NCBI GenBank assembly: GCA_016872285.1
Contig: VGZZ01000004.1
Coordinates: 1 to 64,000 of the forward strand
Direction: 5' to 3'
Origin: SAR202 cluster bacterium
GTDB taxonomy: Bacteria > Chloroflexota > Dehalococcoidia > Lucifugimonadales > GCA-2712585
Length of the DNA: 64,000 nucleotides
Every line of letters starts with the position of its first letter. Positions within the stretch are counted from its first letter, which is position 1. The position numbers and the translations under genes are program-made. The notes under the pieces are model-generated. The model was given only the letters and a program-made list of their open reading frames with translations. It did not search any database and was not told the origin of the DNA. Below are positions 56,947 to 64,000 of the stretch, one piece after another.

Positions 56947-58566
56947 GTGTCTAGATTCAAAAAAGTAGTCCTTGTCCAGCCCAGGTCGCCAGGGGGCAAC
57001 TTCGAGTACGTAGCCATACCCAGGCAGGGCATGTTATTTCTCTCCGGCGCCCTGCAGCAGTGGCAAGGCCCCAACCTCTATGAGCGCATGATCTGGTTCG
57101 AGGACCGCAGCGGCAAAATCGACCCACAGAAAGACCTGGAGGACGCCGATGTCCTCCTCATATCCGCCCTCATCAATGAGGCCCCCAGGGCCTACGAGAT
57201 CGCTCGCGAGGCTAAAGAGCGCCACCCCAAAATCGTCACCATCGGCGGCGGCCCCCACATGAGCCCACTGGCCGACGAGGCCATTCGCGAAGGCGGCTTC
57301 GATGTCATTGTCCAGCGCGAGGGCGAGGATATCATAGGCCAGCTCTGCGATGTGCTGCTGGCCTACAAAGGTCAAAACCGCCTCCAAGAGCTCAAGAAGA
57401 TACCCGGCATCGCCTTCATGGAGAACGGCGGGCTGGTCCAGACCACCCGGCGCGGCCTGGTGGAACCGGACTTCGTCGAACTTCCGGACTTCTATTCCAT
57501 CAAAGACCTCACCCCCTCAAAGCCCCTCATGGGCGGTGTCATGGAGACCGTCCGAGGCTGCACCGAGAAGTGCAGCTATTGTCAGGTCATTCAGCAATTC
57601 CTCGGCTATCGGATGGTCAAGCGGGAGACGGAACTCAAGCGCCTGGCCCAGCTAAGCCAGATGGCCGCCGACGGCCTCATCGCCACCAACCGCGACGGTC
57701 GTTTCAGCATCTTTGTATCCGATGACTTGCACCCGCCGCCTCTTCGCGCCGTCAAGTACCGCAACGAGCGCCTGGAGCGCATCAAGGCCTGGAAGGGCCA
57801 CACCGACGACATGTACCTCATCTGCCAGACCAGGGCGGAGATAGGGCAGGACCCTGAGCTGGCTGATGCCCTTCGTAACATCAACATGGAAATGCTCTAT
57901 GTCGGCGTCGAGTCCTCCAACGCCGACAACCTCAAGGCGGTCAACAAGCGCCAGGACCCGGGCCAGATGCATAAAGGCCTCACCAAGCTCAACGAGCTTG
58001 GCTTTGCCATTGTCGCCATGACCATCATCGGCCTCCCCTACGACACCGAGGAAGGCATCATGGAGATGGCGGACTGGGTCACCCAGGTCAGCAAGTACCA
58101 GACCGCGAACCTCCTCACGCCTCTGCCCGCCACCTCCAACTGGGAAGGCCTGGTCCCCCTGGACGCCAACGGCGATGTGCTTCAGGAAGGTGAAATGCGC
58201 CCCTACCACCTCTACACCGGACGCCAGTTCGTCCATCAAGACCCGCGATGGGGCATGGAGGAATCTCGCCGCCTCTTCAACCGCTACCACGCCAAGCTAA
58301 ACCCGGTCGATAACCTCTACGCCCGCCTATTCCGCGTGGTGGAGAGGTATCGCATCAGATTGACTAACACAGGCCAGGAGATCTCTGAGTCCCTAGCCTA
58401 TAAAAAGCGCGACCTGGCGGCGGTCAAGAAAGAGATCGCCGAGTCCATCTCCAGTCGCGTCAACAACCTGGGAAGCACCCTGAAAGACCGCTTGGACACC
58501 TCCGCCAAGCTCCTAGGCAAGAACTCCCTCCGCGTCTTGCCTCCCAGGCCTGAAGCTGGCCCGTAG
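56947..58566 (+). CDS. B12-binding-type radical SAM protein
   Basis: 539 aa. Residues 1-190 form a cobalamin-binding-like Rossmann domain (IPRQGMLFLSGALQQ, DADVLLISALINEAPRAYEIA, VTIGGGPHMSPLADEA), but no DxHxxG motif is seen. Radical SAM motif CTEKCSYC follows (about 206-213), with VGVESSNADNLKAVNKRQ and TIIGLPYDTEEGIMEM in the barrel. It belongs to the class B-like group that includes many methyltransferases and lipid/hopanoid enzymes; the substrate is unknown. The start is GTG with GGAGG seven bases upstream. Confidence 0.85.
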   Translation: MSRFKKVVLVQPRSPGGNFEYVAIPRQGMLFLSGALQQWQGPNLYERMIWFEDRSGKIDPQKDLEDADVLLISALINEAPRAYEIAREAKERHPKIVTIGGGPHMSPLADEAIREGGFDVIVQREGEDIIGQLCDVLLAYKGQNRLQELKKIPGIAFMENGGLVQTTRRGLVEPDFVELPDFYSIKDLTPSKPLMGGVMETVRGCTEKCSYCQVIQQFLGYRMVKRETELKRLAQLSQMAADGLIATNRDGRFSIFVSDDLHPPPLRAVKYRNERLERIKAWKGHTDDMYLICQTRAEIGQDPELADALRNINMEMLYVGVESSNADNLKAVNKRQDPGQMHKGLTKLNELGFAIVAMTIIGLPYDTEEGIMEMADWVTQVSKYQTANLLTPLPATSNWEGLVPLDANGDVLQEGEMRPYHLYTGRQFVHQDPRWGMEESRRLFNRYHAKLNPVDNLYARLFRVVERYRIRLTNTGQEISESLAYKKRDLAAVKKEIAESISSRVNNLGSTLKDRLDTSAKLLGKNSLRVLPPRPEAGP

Positions 58567-58671
58567 ATTTCGCCTAAAACTCTGGCAATAGCGCCGTCCA
58601 ACAGGTAAAATCTACCGAGTATTATGTCGCCTTGCGATATTGCCATCAGCCAATCTGTTTGGAGGCCCTAA

Positions 58672-59916
58672 CTGACTACCCGCGTTTTTATTACAGGCAT
58701 AGGCGTTATCAGCCCTCTGGGGCTTAACGCCTCCTCCACCTGGGAGGCCCTCAAAAGCGGATGCTCCGGCGTCGATCTTATCCAGTCCTTCGACACTACT
58801 AACTTCGAGACCCGTATCGCCGCCGAGGTCAAGGGCTTCGACCCTGTCGCCCACCTCGGCCCCAAAGAGGCCCGCCGCACAGACCGCTTTGCCCAGTTCG
58901 CCGTCGCCGCCTGCAAAGAGGCTATGGCCCAGGCGCAGCTTGACGTCTCCAAGGTCGACCGCTACCGCGTCGCCGTCCTTGTGGGCAGCGGCATCGGCGG
59001 CCTCCTCACCATCTCTCAGCAGCACGCCAACCTCCTGGAAAAAGGCCCCAATCGGGTTTCCCCCTTCCTCATTCCCATGATGCTGGGTGACATGGCCTCA
59101 GCCCAGATATCCATGCTCAGCGGCGCCCTGGGTCCTAATTTCTGCGCCGTCTCCTCCTGCTCCAGCGGCGCCGACGCCATCGGCAACGCCCTCAAGCTCA
59201 TCCGCGCTGGCGAAGCCGACATCGTCCTCGCTGGCGGTAGCGAGGCCCCCATCTGTCCCATCGCGGTCGCCGGGTTCGGCGCCATGAAAGCCCTCTCCCG
59301 ACGCAACGACGACCCCCAGAAGGCCAGCCGGCCCTTCGACGCCACGCGCGACGGCTTCGTCATGGGCGAAGGCTCCGCCATCCTGGTCCTGGAAAGCCAC
59401 GAGAGCGTCATCCGGCGCGGCATCCAGCCTCTAGCCGAGTTGGCGGGCTACGGCTCCACCTCCGACGCCTTCCATGTCACCGAGCCTGCCCCGGAGGGTG
59501 AGAGCGCCGCCAAGGCCGTCAAGCGCACCCTTAAAAACGCCGGCCTTGAACCCGCCGATATCGACTACATCAACGCCCACGGCACCTCCACCCCTCTGAA
59601 CGACAAGCTGGAGACCAAGGCTCTCAAACTAGCCCTGGGCGAAATCGCCTATAAGATTCCCGTCAGCTCCACAAAATCGATGACCGGCCACCTTCTGGGC
59701 GCAGGCGGCGCCGTCGAGGCCGCCATGTGCGTCCTGGCCCTCCGAGAAGGCGTTGTCCCGCCCACCATAAACCACGAAAACCCCGACCCAGAATGCGACC
59801 TGGACATAGTCCCCAACGCTGCGCGAAAAAAGGACCTCCAAGCCGTCCTCAGCACCTCCTTCGGCTTCGGCGGCCACAACTCCGTCCTCGCCTTCACCCG
59901 CGCCAACGGCGCCTAG
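58672..59916 (+). CDS. fabF: 3-oxoacyl-ACP synthase II (FabF), CTG start codon
   Basis: 414 aa when read from the CTG at 58672, which directly follows an in-frame TAA and has GGAGG six bases upstream. The first ATG (58924) would remove 84 residues including TRVFITGIGVISPLGLNASSTWEALKSG (N-terminal part of the thiolase fold). From CTG the active-site residues number C163, H303 and H340, identical to E. coli FabF. Elongates acyl-ACP in fatty acid synthesis. No acpP or fabD is next to it; recJ follows. Confidence 0.93.
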   Translation: MTTRVFITGIGVISPLGLNASSTWEALKSGCSGVDLIQSFDTTNFETRIAAEVKGFDPVAHLGPKEARRTDRFAQFAVAACKEAMAQAQLDVSKVDRYRVAVLVGSGIGGLLTISQQHANLLEKGPNRVSPFLIPMMLGDMASAQISMLSGALGPNFCAVSSCSSGADAIGNALKLIRAGEADIVLAGGSEAPICPIAVAGFGAMKALSRRNDDPQKASRPFDATRDGFVMGEGSAILVLESHESVIRRGIQPLAELAGYGSTSDAFHVTEPAPEGESAAKAVKRTLKNAGLEPADIDYINAHGTSTPLNDKLETKALKLALGEIAYKIPVSSTKSMTGHLLGAGGAVEAAMCVLALREGVVPPTINHENPDPECDLDIVPNAARKKDLQAVLSTSFGFGGHNSVLAFTRANGA

Positions 59917-59976
59917 TTTGGCGGTCTCTGCCGCTCCTGGGTTCCCTCCTGCCTCCTATCCTGCTAAAGTCATCTT

Positions 59977-61653
59977 ATGCAGAAAACCTGGAAGCTCCGC
60001 GCCCTGTGCCCTGAAGGCCTCGCCGCCTCCCTCAACCTCCCTCCCATCGTCGCCCAGGTCCTCTACAATCGAAATCTCGCCTCATCGGAACTGGCCCGCG
60101 CCTTCACCTCCCACGCCCCCGCCCAGCTTCACGACCCCTTCCTCCTCCCCGGCATAGAGCGTGCCGTCGAAAGGCTGGCGCAGGCTATCCAGCGCCGCGA
60201 GACCATCGGCATCTTTGGCGACTTCGATGTCGACGGCGTCACCGCCACCACCCTCCTTACCCAAGCGCTGGAACCCCTTGGCGTCCGTGTCGCTCCCTAC
60301 ATTCCCCATCGTGTAACGGAAGGCCACGGCCTTAATAGCGAGGCTGTATCGGCCATGAAAAAGTCCGGCGTCTCCCTCCTCGTCACCGTGGACTGCGGCA
60401 TCTCTTCATATGACGAGGTAGTCCAGGCCGTCGATTCAGGCATGGACGTTATCATCACCGACCACCACATGCCGCCTCCCACCCTTCCTCCCGCCCTTGC
60501 CCTGGTGGACCCTAAAGTCCCCGGCTCTACCTACCCCTTCGTAGAGCTTACCGGCGCCGGCCTTGCTCTAAAACTAATCCAGGGCCTCTATCAGTCCCTG
60601 GATAAGCCCCTACCTCCCAGCCTCATAGCCCTGGCCGCCCTGGGCACCGTGGCCGACCTGGCGCCCCTTCTCGATGAGAACCGCGCCATCGTCAAGGCAG
60701 GCCTGGTCGAGCTTCGCAAGACCAACAACCTGGGACTCCAGGCCCTCTATAAACGCGCCGGCCTCCGCCCCCAAACCCTCAGCGCCGAATCCATCGCCTT
60801 CGGCATCGCCCCCCGCCTTAACGCCTCGGGCCGGGTTAAGCACGCCGAGGCCAGCTTCAACCTGCTCAACAGCCGCACCGAATCTGAAGCTGAAGCCTTG
60901 GCCCAGGAGATCGAGCAGTACAACTACAACCGCCGCAAGGCCACCGACGACGCCTACGCCCTGGCCCTCGCCAAAGCCCCCGCTGACCTGCCGCCCATCA
61001 TCCTGATGGTCGATGAGTCCTTCTCGCCAGGCATCAACGGCCTGGTAGCGAGTCGCCTTGCCGAAGAATTCTACCGGCCCGCGATAGTCATGTCCCCGGA
61101 CGAAGGTCTCCTTCGGGCCAGCGGACGCAGCATCCCGGACTTTGATCTCGTCAAAGCGCTTTACCAGTGCCAGGACCTGTTCAGCCGGGTCGGCGGCCAT
61201 CCCATGGCGGCGGGCTTCGTCATGGAACATGGAAACCTGCCAGCCCTGGAAGAGCGTCTTTTAGCCGCCGCCCACGCCCAGCTAAAAGACCTGGACCTCA
61301 CGCCCACCCTTTGGGTCGACGCCGAAGCCCCGCCCCATAAGCTCATGGGCGATTGCTACCGGCTCCTGACCACCCTGGAACCCTTCGGCGCAGGCAACAG
61401 GGAGCCTCTATTTCTCGCGCGAGGCCTGCGCATCGACCGCAGCCGCGCCATGGGCAGCCAGGACCAGCACCTTCGATTTAAGCTCCACGACGGCCGCGCC
61501 ACCTGGGACGCCATCGCCTTTCGCCAGGGCAACGGCAGGCTCCCCGAGACCCAACGCATCGACGCCGTCTACTGCCTCAAAACCGACGTGTGGGACGGGC
61601 GCCAGCTATTAGCTATGCGTCTGGTGGACTTCCGGCCCAGCCAGTCCCCTTAG
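59977..61653 (+). CDS. recJ: Single-stranded-DNA exonuclease RecJ
   Basis: 558 aa. DHH phosphoesterase motifs: GDFDVDGVTAT (D82, D84, D86), the TEGHGLNSEAV loop, VDCGISS and TDHHMPP, then a DHHA1 domain with GRSIPDFDLVKAL and GGHPMAAGF, and an OB-like C-terminus. Degrades ssDNA 5' to 3' in recombination and mismatch repair. The 3' end overlaps the convergent lgt by 4 bp. Confidence 0.95.
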   Translation: MQKTWKLRALCPEGLAASLNLPPIVAQVLYNRNLASSELARAFTSHAPAQLHDPFLLPGIERAVERLAQAIQRRETIGIFGDFDVDGVTATTLLTQALEPLGVRVAPYIPHRVTEGHGLNSEAVSAMKKSGVSLLVTVDCGISSYDEVVQAVDSGMDVIITDHHMPPPTLPPALALVDPKVPGSTYPFVELTGAGLALKLIQGLYQSLDKPLPPSLIALAALGTVADLAPLLDENRAIVKAGLVELRKTNNLGLQALYKRAGLRPQTLSAESIAFGIAPRLNASGRVKHAEASFNLLNSRTESEAEALAQEIEQYNYNRRKATDDAYALALAKAPADLPPIILMVDESFSPGINGLVASRLAEEFYRPAIVMSPDEGLLRASGRSIPDFDLVKALYQCQDLFSRVGGHPMAAGFVMEHGNLPALEERLLAAAHAQLKDLDLTPTLWVDAEAPPHKLMGDCYRLLTTLEPFGAGNREPLFLARGLRIDRSRAMGSQDQHLRFKLHDGRATWDAIAFRQGNGRLPETQRIDAVYCLKTDVWDGRQLLAMRLVDFRPSQSP

Positions 61654-62621
61654 GAAGTCGCCCCCGGTCTCTCGGTCACAGGCGCAGGCGTCGGCGACTC
61701 CGGCGCCGCGGGGCGCCTCACCGGCGGCTTCACCAATCGAGCCTTGGATATCAGCAGCGTAATCGTAATAATCATCGTTATCAACGATATTATCTGCGCC
61801 TCATCCAGCCCTACCACCCATATCCGGTCCTCTCGAATGAAGCTGATGAAGAACCGGCCCAGCGAGTACAGCGCCAGGAACAGCACAAAGGTCATACCGT
61901 GCGGCAGCAACCGCTTGCGGAAGAACCAGAGGATTCCAAAAATCGCCACGTCCCATATCATCTCGTACACCACCGCTGGATGCGACGGCGCCAGCGACAA
62001 ATGGCTTGCCCCCAGGTCAACGTAAAGCTGCTGCGTCTGGGGGTGCGTGTATACAAATCCCCATGGTACGCTGGTGACCTGGGCAATATGCTCGCCGTTA
62101 ATGATGTCTCCGATACGGCCCACTGCCATCGCTAGAATTAGAGCCGGCGCTGTCAGGTCCGCCATCCGGCCTATCGAAGGCAGTTGCACCTTTTGCAGGC
62201 GTCCCAGCCAGAAGAGCCCCTTGTTCCAAAAATTAATCACTCCGTCCTTGTTGCGAAGCAGAAGGTAAAGCGAACCGCCTATAAAGCCTCCTAGCACGGC
62301 GCCCAGAATGGCGATGCCGCCTTCCCACACGTAGAAAATGCTGATGGGATCGTGTTTGTAGCTGCGAGACCAGAAGTCAATGACGTGTACGATTCTCGCG
62401 CCGATAACGCCGCCCAAAATCGCCCAGATAGCTATCGAATAGACTGTGTCAGGCTCAATCTCTTCCTTCTTCGACCAGTGCGCCGTCAGCGCCACCGCCA
62501 GAGCGACACCGATAAAGGTAAAGAAGCCATGCCAGGTTAGAACAAACCCGCCTGCGTCCACCAGGTCGGGGTCCATCCCTATGCGTATTACACTCAAGAT
62601 ACCAGGCACTATATCCAGCAT
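61650..62621 (-). CDS. lgt: Prolipoprotein diacylglyceryl transferase
   Basis: 323 aa with about seven membrane helices. Key segments are LTWHGFFTFIG, GARIVHVIDFW, the signature GRIGDIINGEH and HPAVVYEMIWD. It adds diacylglycerol to the lipobox cysteine; its presence agrees with the lipoprotein at 4532-6361. A Pro/Ala/Arg-rich C-terminal tail is unusually long. GGAAC precedes the ATG. Probably part of an rsmA-ispE-lgt run on this strand. Confidence 0.94.
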   Translation of the reverse strand: MLDIVPGILSVIRIGMDPDLVDAGGFVLTWHGFFTFIGVALAVALTAHWSKKEEIEPDTVYSIAIWAILGGVIGARIVHVIDFWSRSYKHDPISIFYVWEGGIAILGAVLGGFIGGSLYLLLRNKDGVINFWNKGLFWLGRLQKVQLPSIGRMADLTAPALILAMAVGRIGDIINGEHIAQVTSVPWGFVYTHPQTQQLYVDLGASHLSLAPSHPAVVYEMIWDVAIFGILWFFRKRLLPHGMTFVLFLALYSLGRFFISFIREDRIWVVGLDEAQIISLITMIITITLLISKARLVKPPVRRPAAPESPTPAPVTERPGATS

Positions 62622-62696
62622 TAGTTCCTCTCTCGCTAGGAGTAGTCCCTCAAGACTATCAGCTATAAATATTACGTTTGCTAGTCTATGTGGGGT

Positions 62697-63560
62697 TCAC
62701 GGGAGCGTCAAGACGGGCGATTTTGCCACCGTAGTCAGACTGTACGCCCTCAATCCCATGCCCCGCAGCTTGTCAGCCATACGGCGCGCCGCTATCCGGT
62801 TATCGACCAGCGAAAACAGCGCCGGCCCCGACCCGGACAGGCTCACCGTCCCCGCCCCGGCCTCTTCCATCCCCCTCATGACCGCGTCCAGGCCTGGAAA
62901 CGCGTCAAAAGCCACCTGCTCAAAGACGTTAAATATCAGATGCGGGGAGAAGCGTCCCCTGCCCAGGGCGTCGGCAAAGGAGCGCGTCGCGTGCCCGTCC
63001 GTATAGGCGCTGGGCTTGAGCATAGAGTACAACCGGCCTGTCTTCCCCTGAATCGAAATCTCAGGGCACACCATTACCAGCGCCTGCTCCTCCAGGCTCG
63101 GAAGCGGCGTCAGAACCTCTCCCCGTCCCTCCCCCAGGGCCGCCCCACCCTTCACAAAAAACGGCACGTCGGAGCCTATAGATGCGGCGATTTCACAAAG
63201 CTGCTCCTCGATAAGACCCAGGCCCCACAGCCTGTTCAGCGCCACCAGCGCCGCCGCCGCGTCCGAGCTTCCTCCCCCCAGCCCCATCGCCTCCGGTATC
63301 CGTTTCTCGATAAATATCTTCGCGCCCTTTTTATAACCTGCCTTCTCTTTCAATGCCAGCGCAGACTTATAAGCCAGATTCTCCGGCCCCGACAAGTGAG
63401 GGACTGAGCAATGGACCGATATTCCCTCCGCCAGCCCAATCTCCATCGCGTCGCTCAGGTCGATGGTATGCAGCACCGTCACGACATCATGGTAGCCGTC
63501 CGGGCGGCGCCCCAGCGCCTCCAGGCCCAGATTGACCTTGGCGTAGGCCTCAGCGCGCAC
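62697..63560 (-). CDS. ispE: 4-diphosphocytidyl-2-C-methyl-D-erythritol kinase
   Basis: 287 aa. GHMP kinase: AYAKVNLGLEALGRRPDGYHDV at the N-terminus, the ATP loop IPEAMGLGGGSSDAAAAL, IGSDVPFFVKGG and the C-terminal LSGSGPALFSLV. Fourth enzyme of the MEP isoprenoid pathway. The start is GTG at 63560 and overlaps the rsmA stop by 11 bp. No other isp gene is in the window. Confidence 0.95.
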   Translation of the reverse strand: MRAEAYAKVNLGLEALGRRPDGYHDVVTVLHTIDLSDAMEIGLAEGISVHCSVPHLSGPENLAYKSALALKEKAGYKKGAKIFIEKRIPEAMGLGGGSSDAAAALVALNRLWGLGLIEEQLCEIAASIGSDVPFFVKGGAALGEGRGEVLTPLPSLEEQALVMVCPEISIQGKTGRLYSMLKPSAYTDGHATRSFADALGRGRFSPHLIFNVFEQVAFDAFPGLDAVMRGMEEAGAGTVSLSGSGPALFSLVDNRIAARRMADKLRGMGLRAYSLTTVAKSPVLTLP

Positions 63561-64000
63561 CGACGCCCTCCGCGGCGTTAGACCGATACAGGCACGCCCA
63601 CTCGTCCATCCTCAGCGTCGCCGGCCGCCGCGCAGGATCGATGCCGCACCGCGACAGCAGCCCATCCACCTCTGCCGCCGCCACCTTCAGCCCAATAGCC
63701 AGCGAGTTCCGAATCTGCTTCCTCGGTGCCGCAAAGCCTGCATGCGCCAGCTTAAAAAAGGCGTTGGCGTTATCCACCTCCACCGCCGGTTCCGCCAGAA
63801 TGTCTATCCTCAGCACCGACGACGTAACCTCCGGCGGAGGGTTAAAGGCCTCGGGCGGCACGTGGCAGACCAGCCTGGGCGCGCCATAAAACTGCATCGC
63901 CACCGACAGCATGGACATCTCACCCGGCTCCGCGACGATAGCCTCCGCCACCTCCTTCTGCACCATGACGACCATAAGCAAAGGCTTGTGTTCCGCCTCC
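63550..64000 (-). CDS. rsmA: 16S rRNA dimethyladenosine transferase RsmA (KsgA), N-terminus beyond the window
   Basis: C-terminal 150 residues; the frame remains open to the window edge (EAEHKPLL precedes the first visible candidate start). MVVMVQKEVAEAI, SMLSVAMQFYGAPRLVCHVPPEAFNPPPEVTSSVLRI (as landmarks) and the helical domain FFKLAHAGFAAPRKQIRNSL identify KsgA. It dimethylates two adenosines near the 3' end of 16S rRNA. It overlaps ispE, as is common for this pair. Confidence 0.94.
   Translation of the reverse strand, partial: EAEHKPLLMVVMVQKEVAEAIVAEPGEMSMLSVAMQFYGAPRLVCHVPPEAFNPPPEVTSSVLRIDILAEPAVEVDNANAFFKLAHAGFAAPRKQIRNSLAIGLKVAAAEVDGLLSRCGIDPARRPATLRMDEWACLYRSNAAEGVGAR

Overview
This GC-rich window most likely comes from a Chloroflexota bacterium of the class Dehalococcoidia, perhaps a SAR202-like lineage. 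The inference rests on content: paralogous luciferase-like (LLM) oxidoreductases, SDRs, amidases and PuuE-like deacetylases; a division block (rsmH-ftsA-ftsZ) with no murein-synthesis genes; an adenosylcobalamin-type ribonucleotide reductase; and many intergenic hairpin repeats. No rRNA or other taxonomic marker is present, so this is not proven. No plasmid, phage, IS transposase or CRISPR array was seen.

Layout. 1-14.6 kb is mainly accessory metabolism: a partial amidase, a REC-PAS-STAS regulator, two tandem SDRs, an orphan peptide-binding lipoprotein, a stand-alone phosphosugar-isomerase C-domain with a charged N-terminus, and a minus-strand cluster (LLM, two PuuE/NodB-like deacetylases, VOC protein, Cys-rich YkgJ-like protein, amidase) that looks like a degradative pathway for amide or N-heterocyclic substrates. 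14.7-26.7 kb is a long minus-strand housekeeping block: arsB-like permease, mog-like gene, trmD, an unknown gene, rplS, priA, def, cca, secD, secF. 27-35 kb carries a structured leader, rsmH, ftsA and ftsZ, then nrdR (promoter overlapped by an NrdR box), a small winged-helix gene and nrdJ.

35-46 kb holds proC-yggT, a PadR regulator with its HAAS-domain membrane partner, degV, a methyltransferase, a P-loop kinase, pepA, tRNA-His and tRNA-Arg, a frameshifted trkH with trkA, and a DUF4389 protein. 46-53 kb has an acyl-CoA-dehydrogenase-like gene, three tandem LLM paralogues and an M50-CBS protease. 53-64 kb has VOC and metallo-beta-lactamase-fold genes, mtaB, a cyclase, a radical SAM gene, fabF (apparently starting at CTG), recJ, lgt, ispE and a 5'-truncated rsmA.

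The most unusual signal is in the spaces between genes. At least two hairpin repeat families occur repeatedly. One, with the core TGTCATTCTGAG...GAAGAATCT, has compensatory changes in its stems and has also entered coding sequence in frame. The other is a double-hairpin element of about 120-150 bp in which a 25-nt module related to the first core is cleanly present or absent. Other points are the CTG start of fabF supported by active-site numbering, a trkH frameshift in a run of eight G, a greatly expanded SecD, and structured leaders before rsmH and a metallo-hydrolase.
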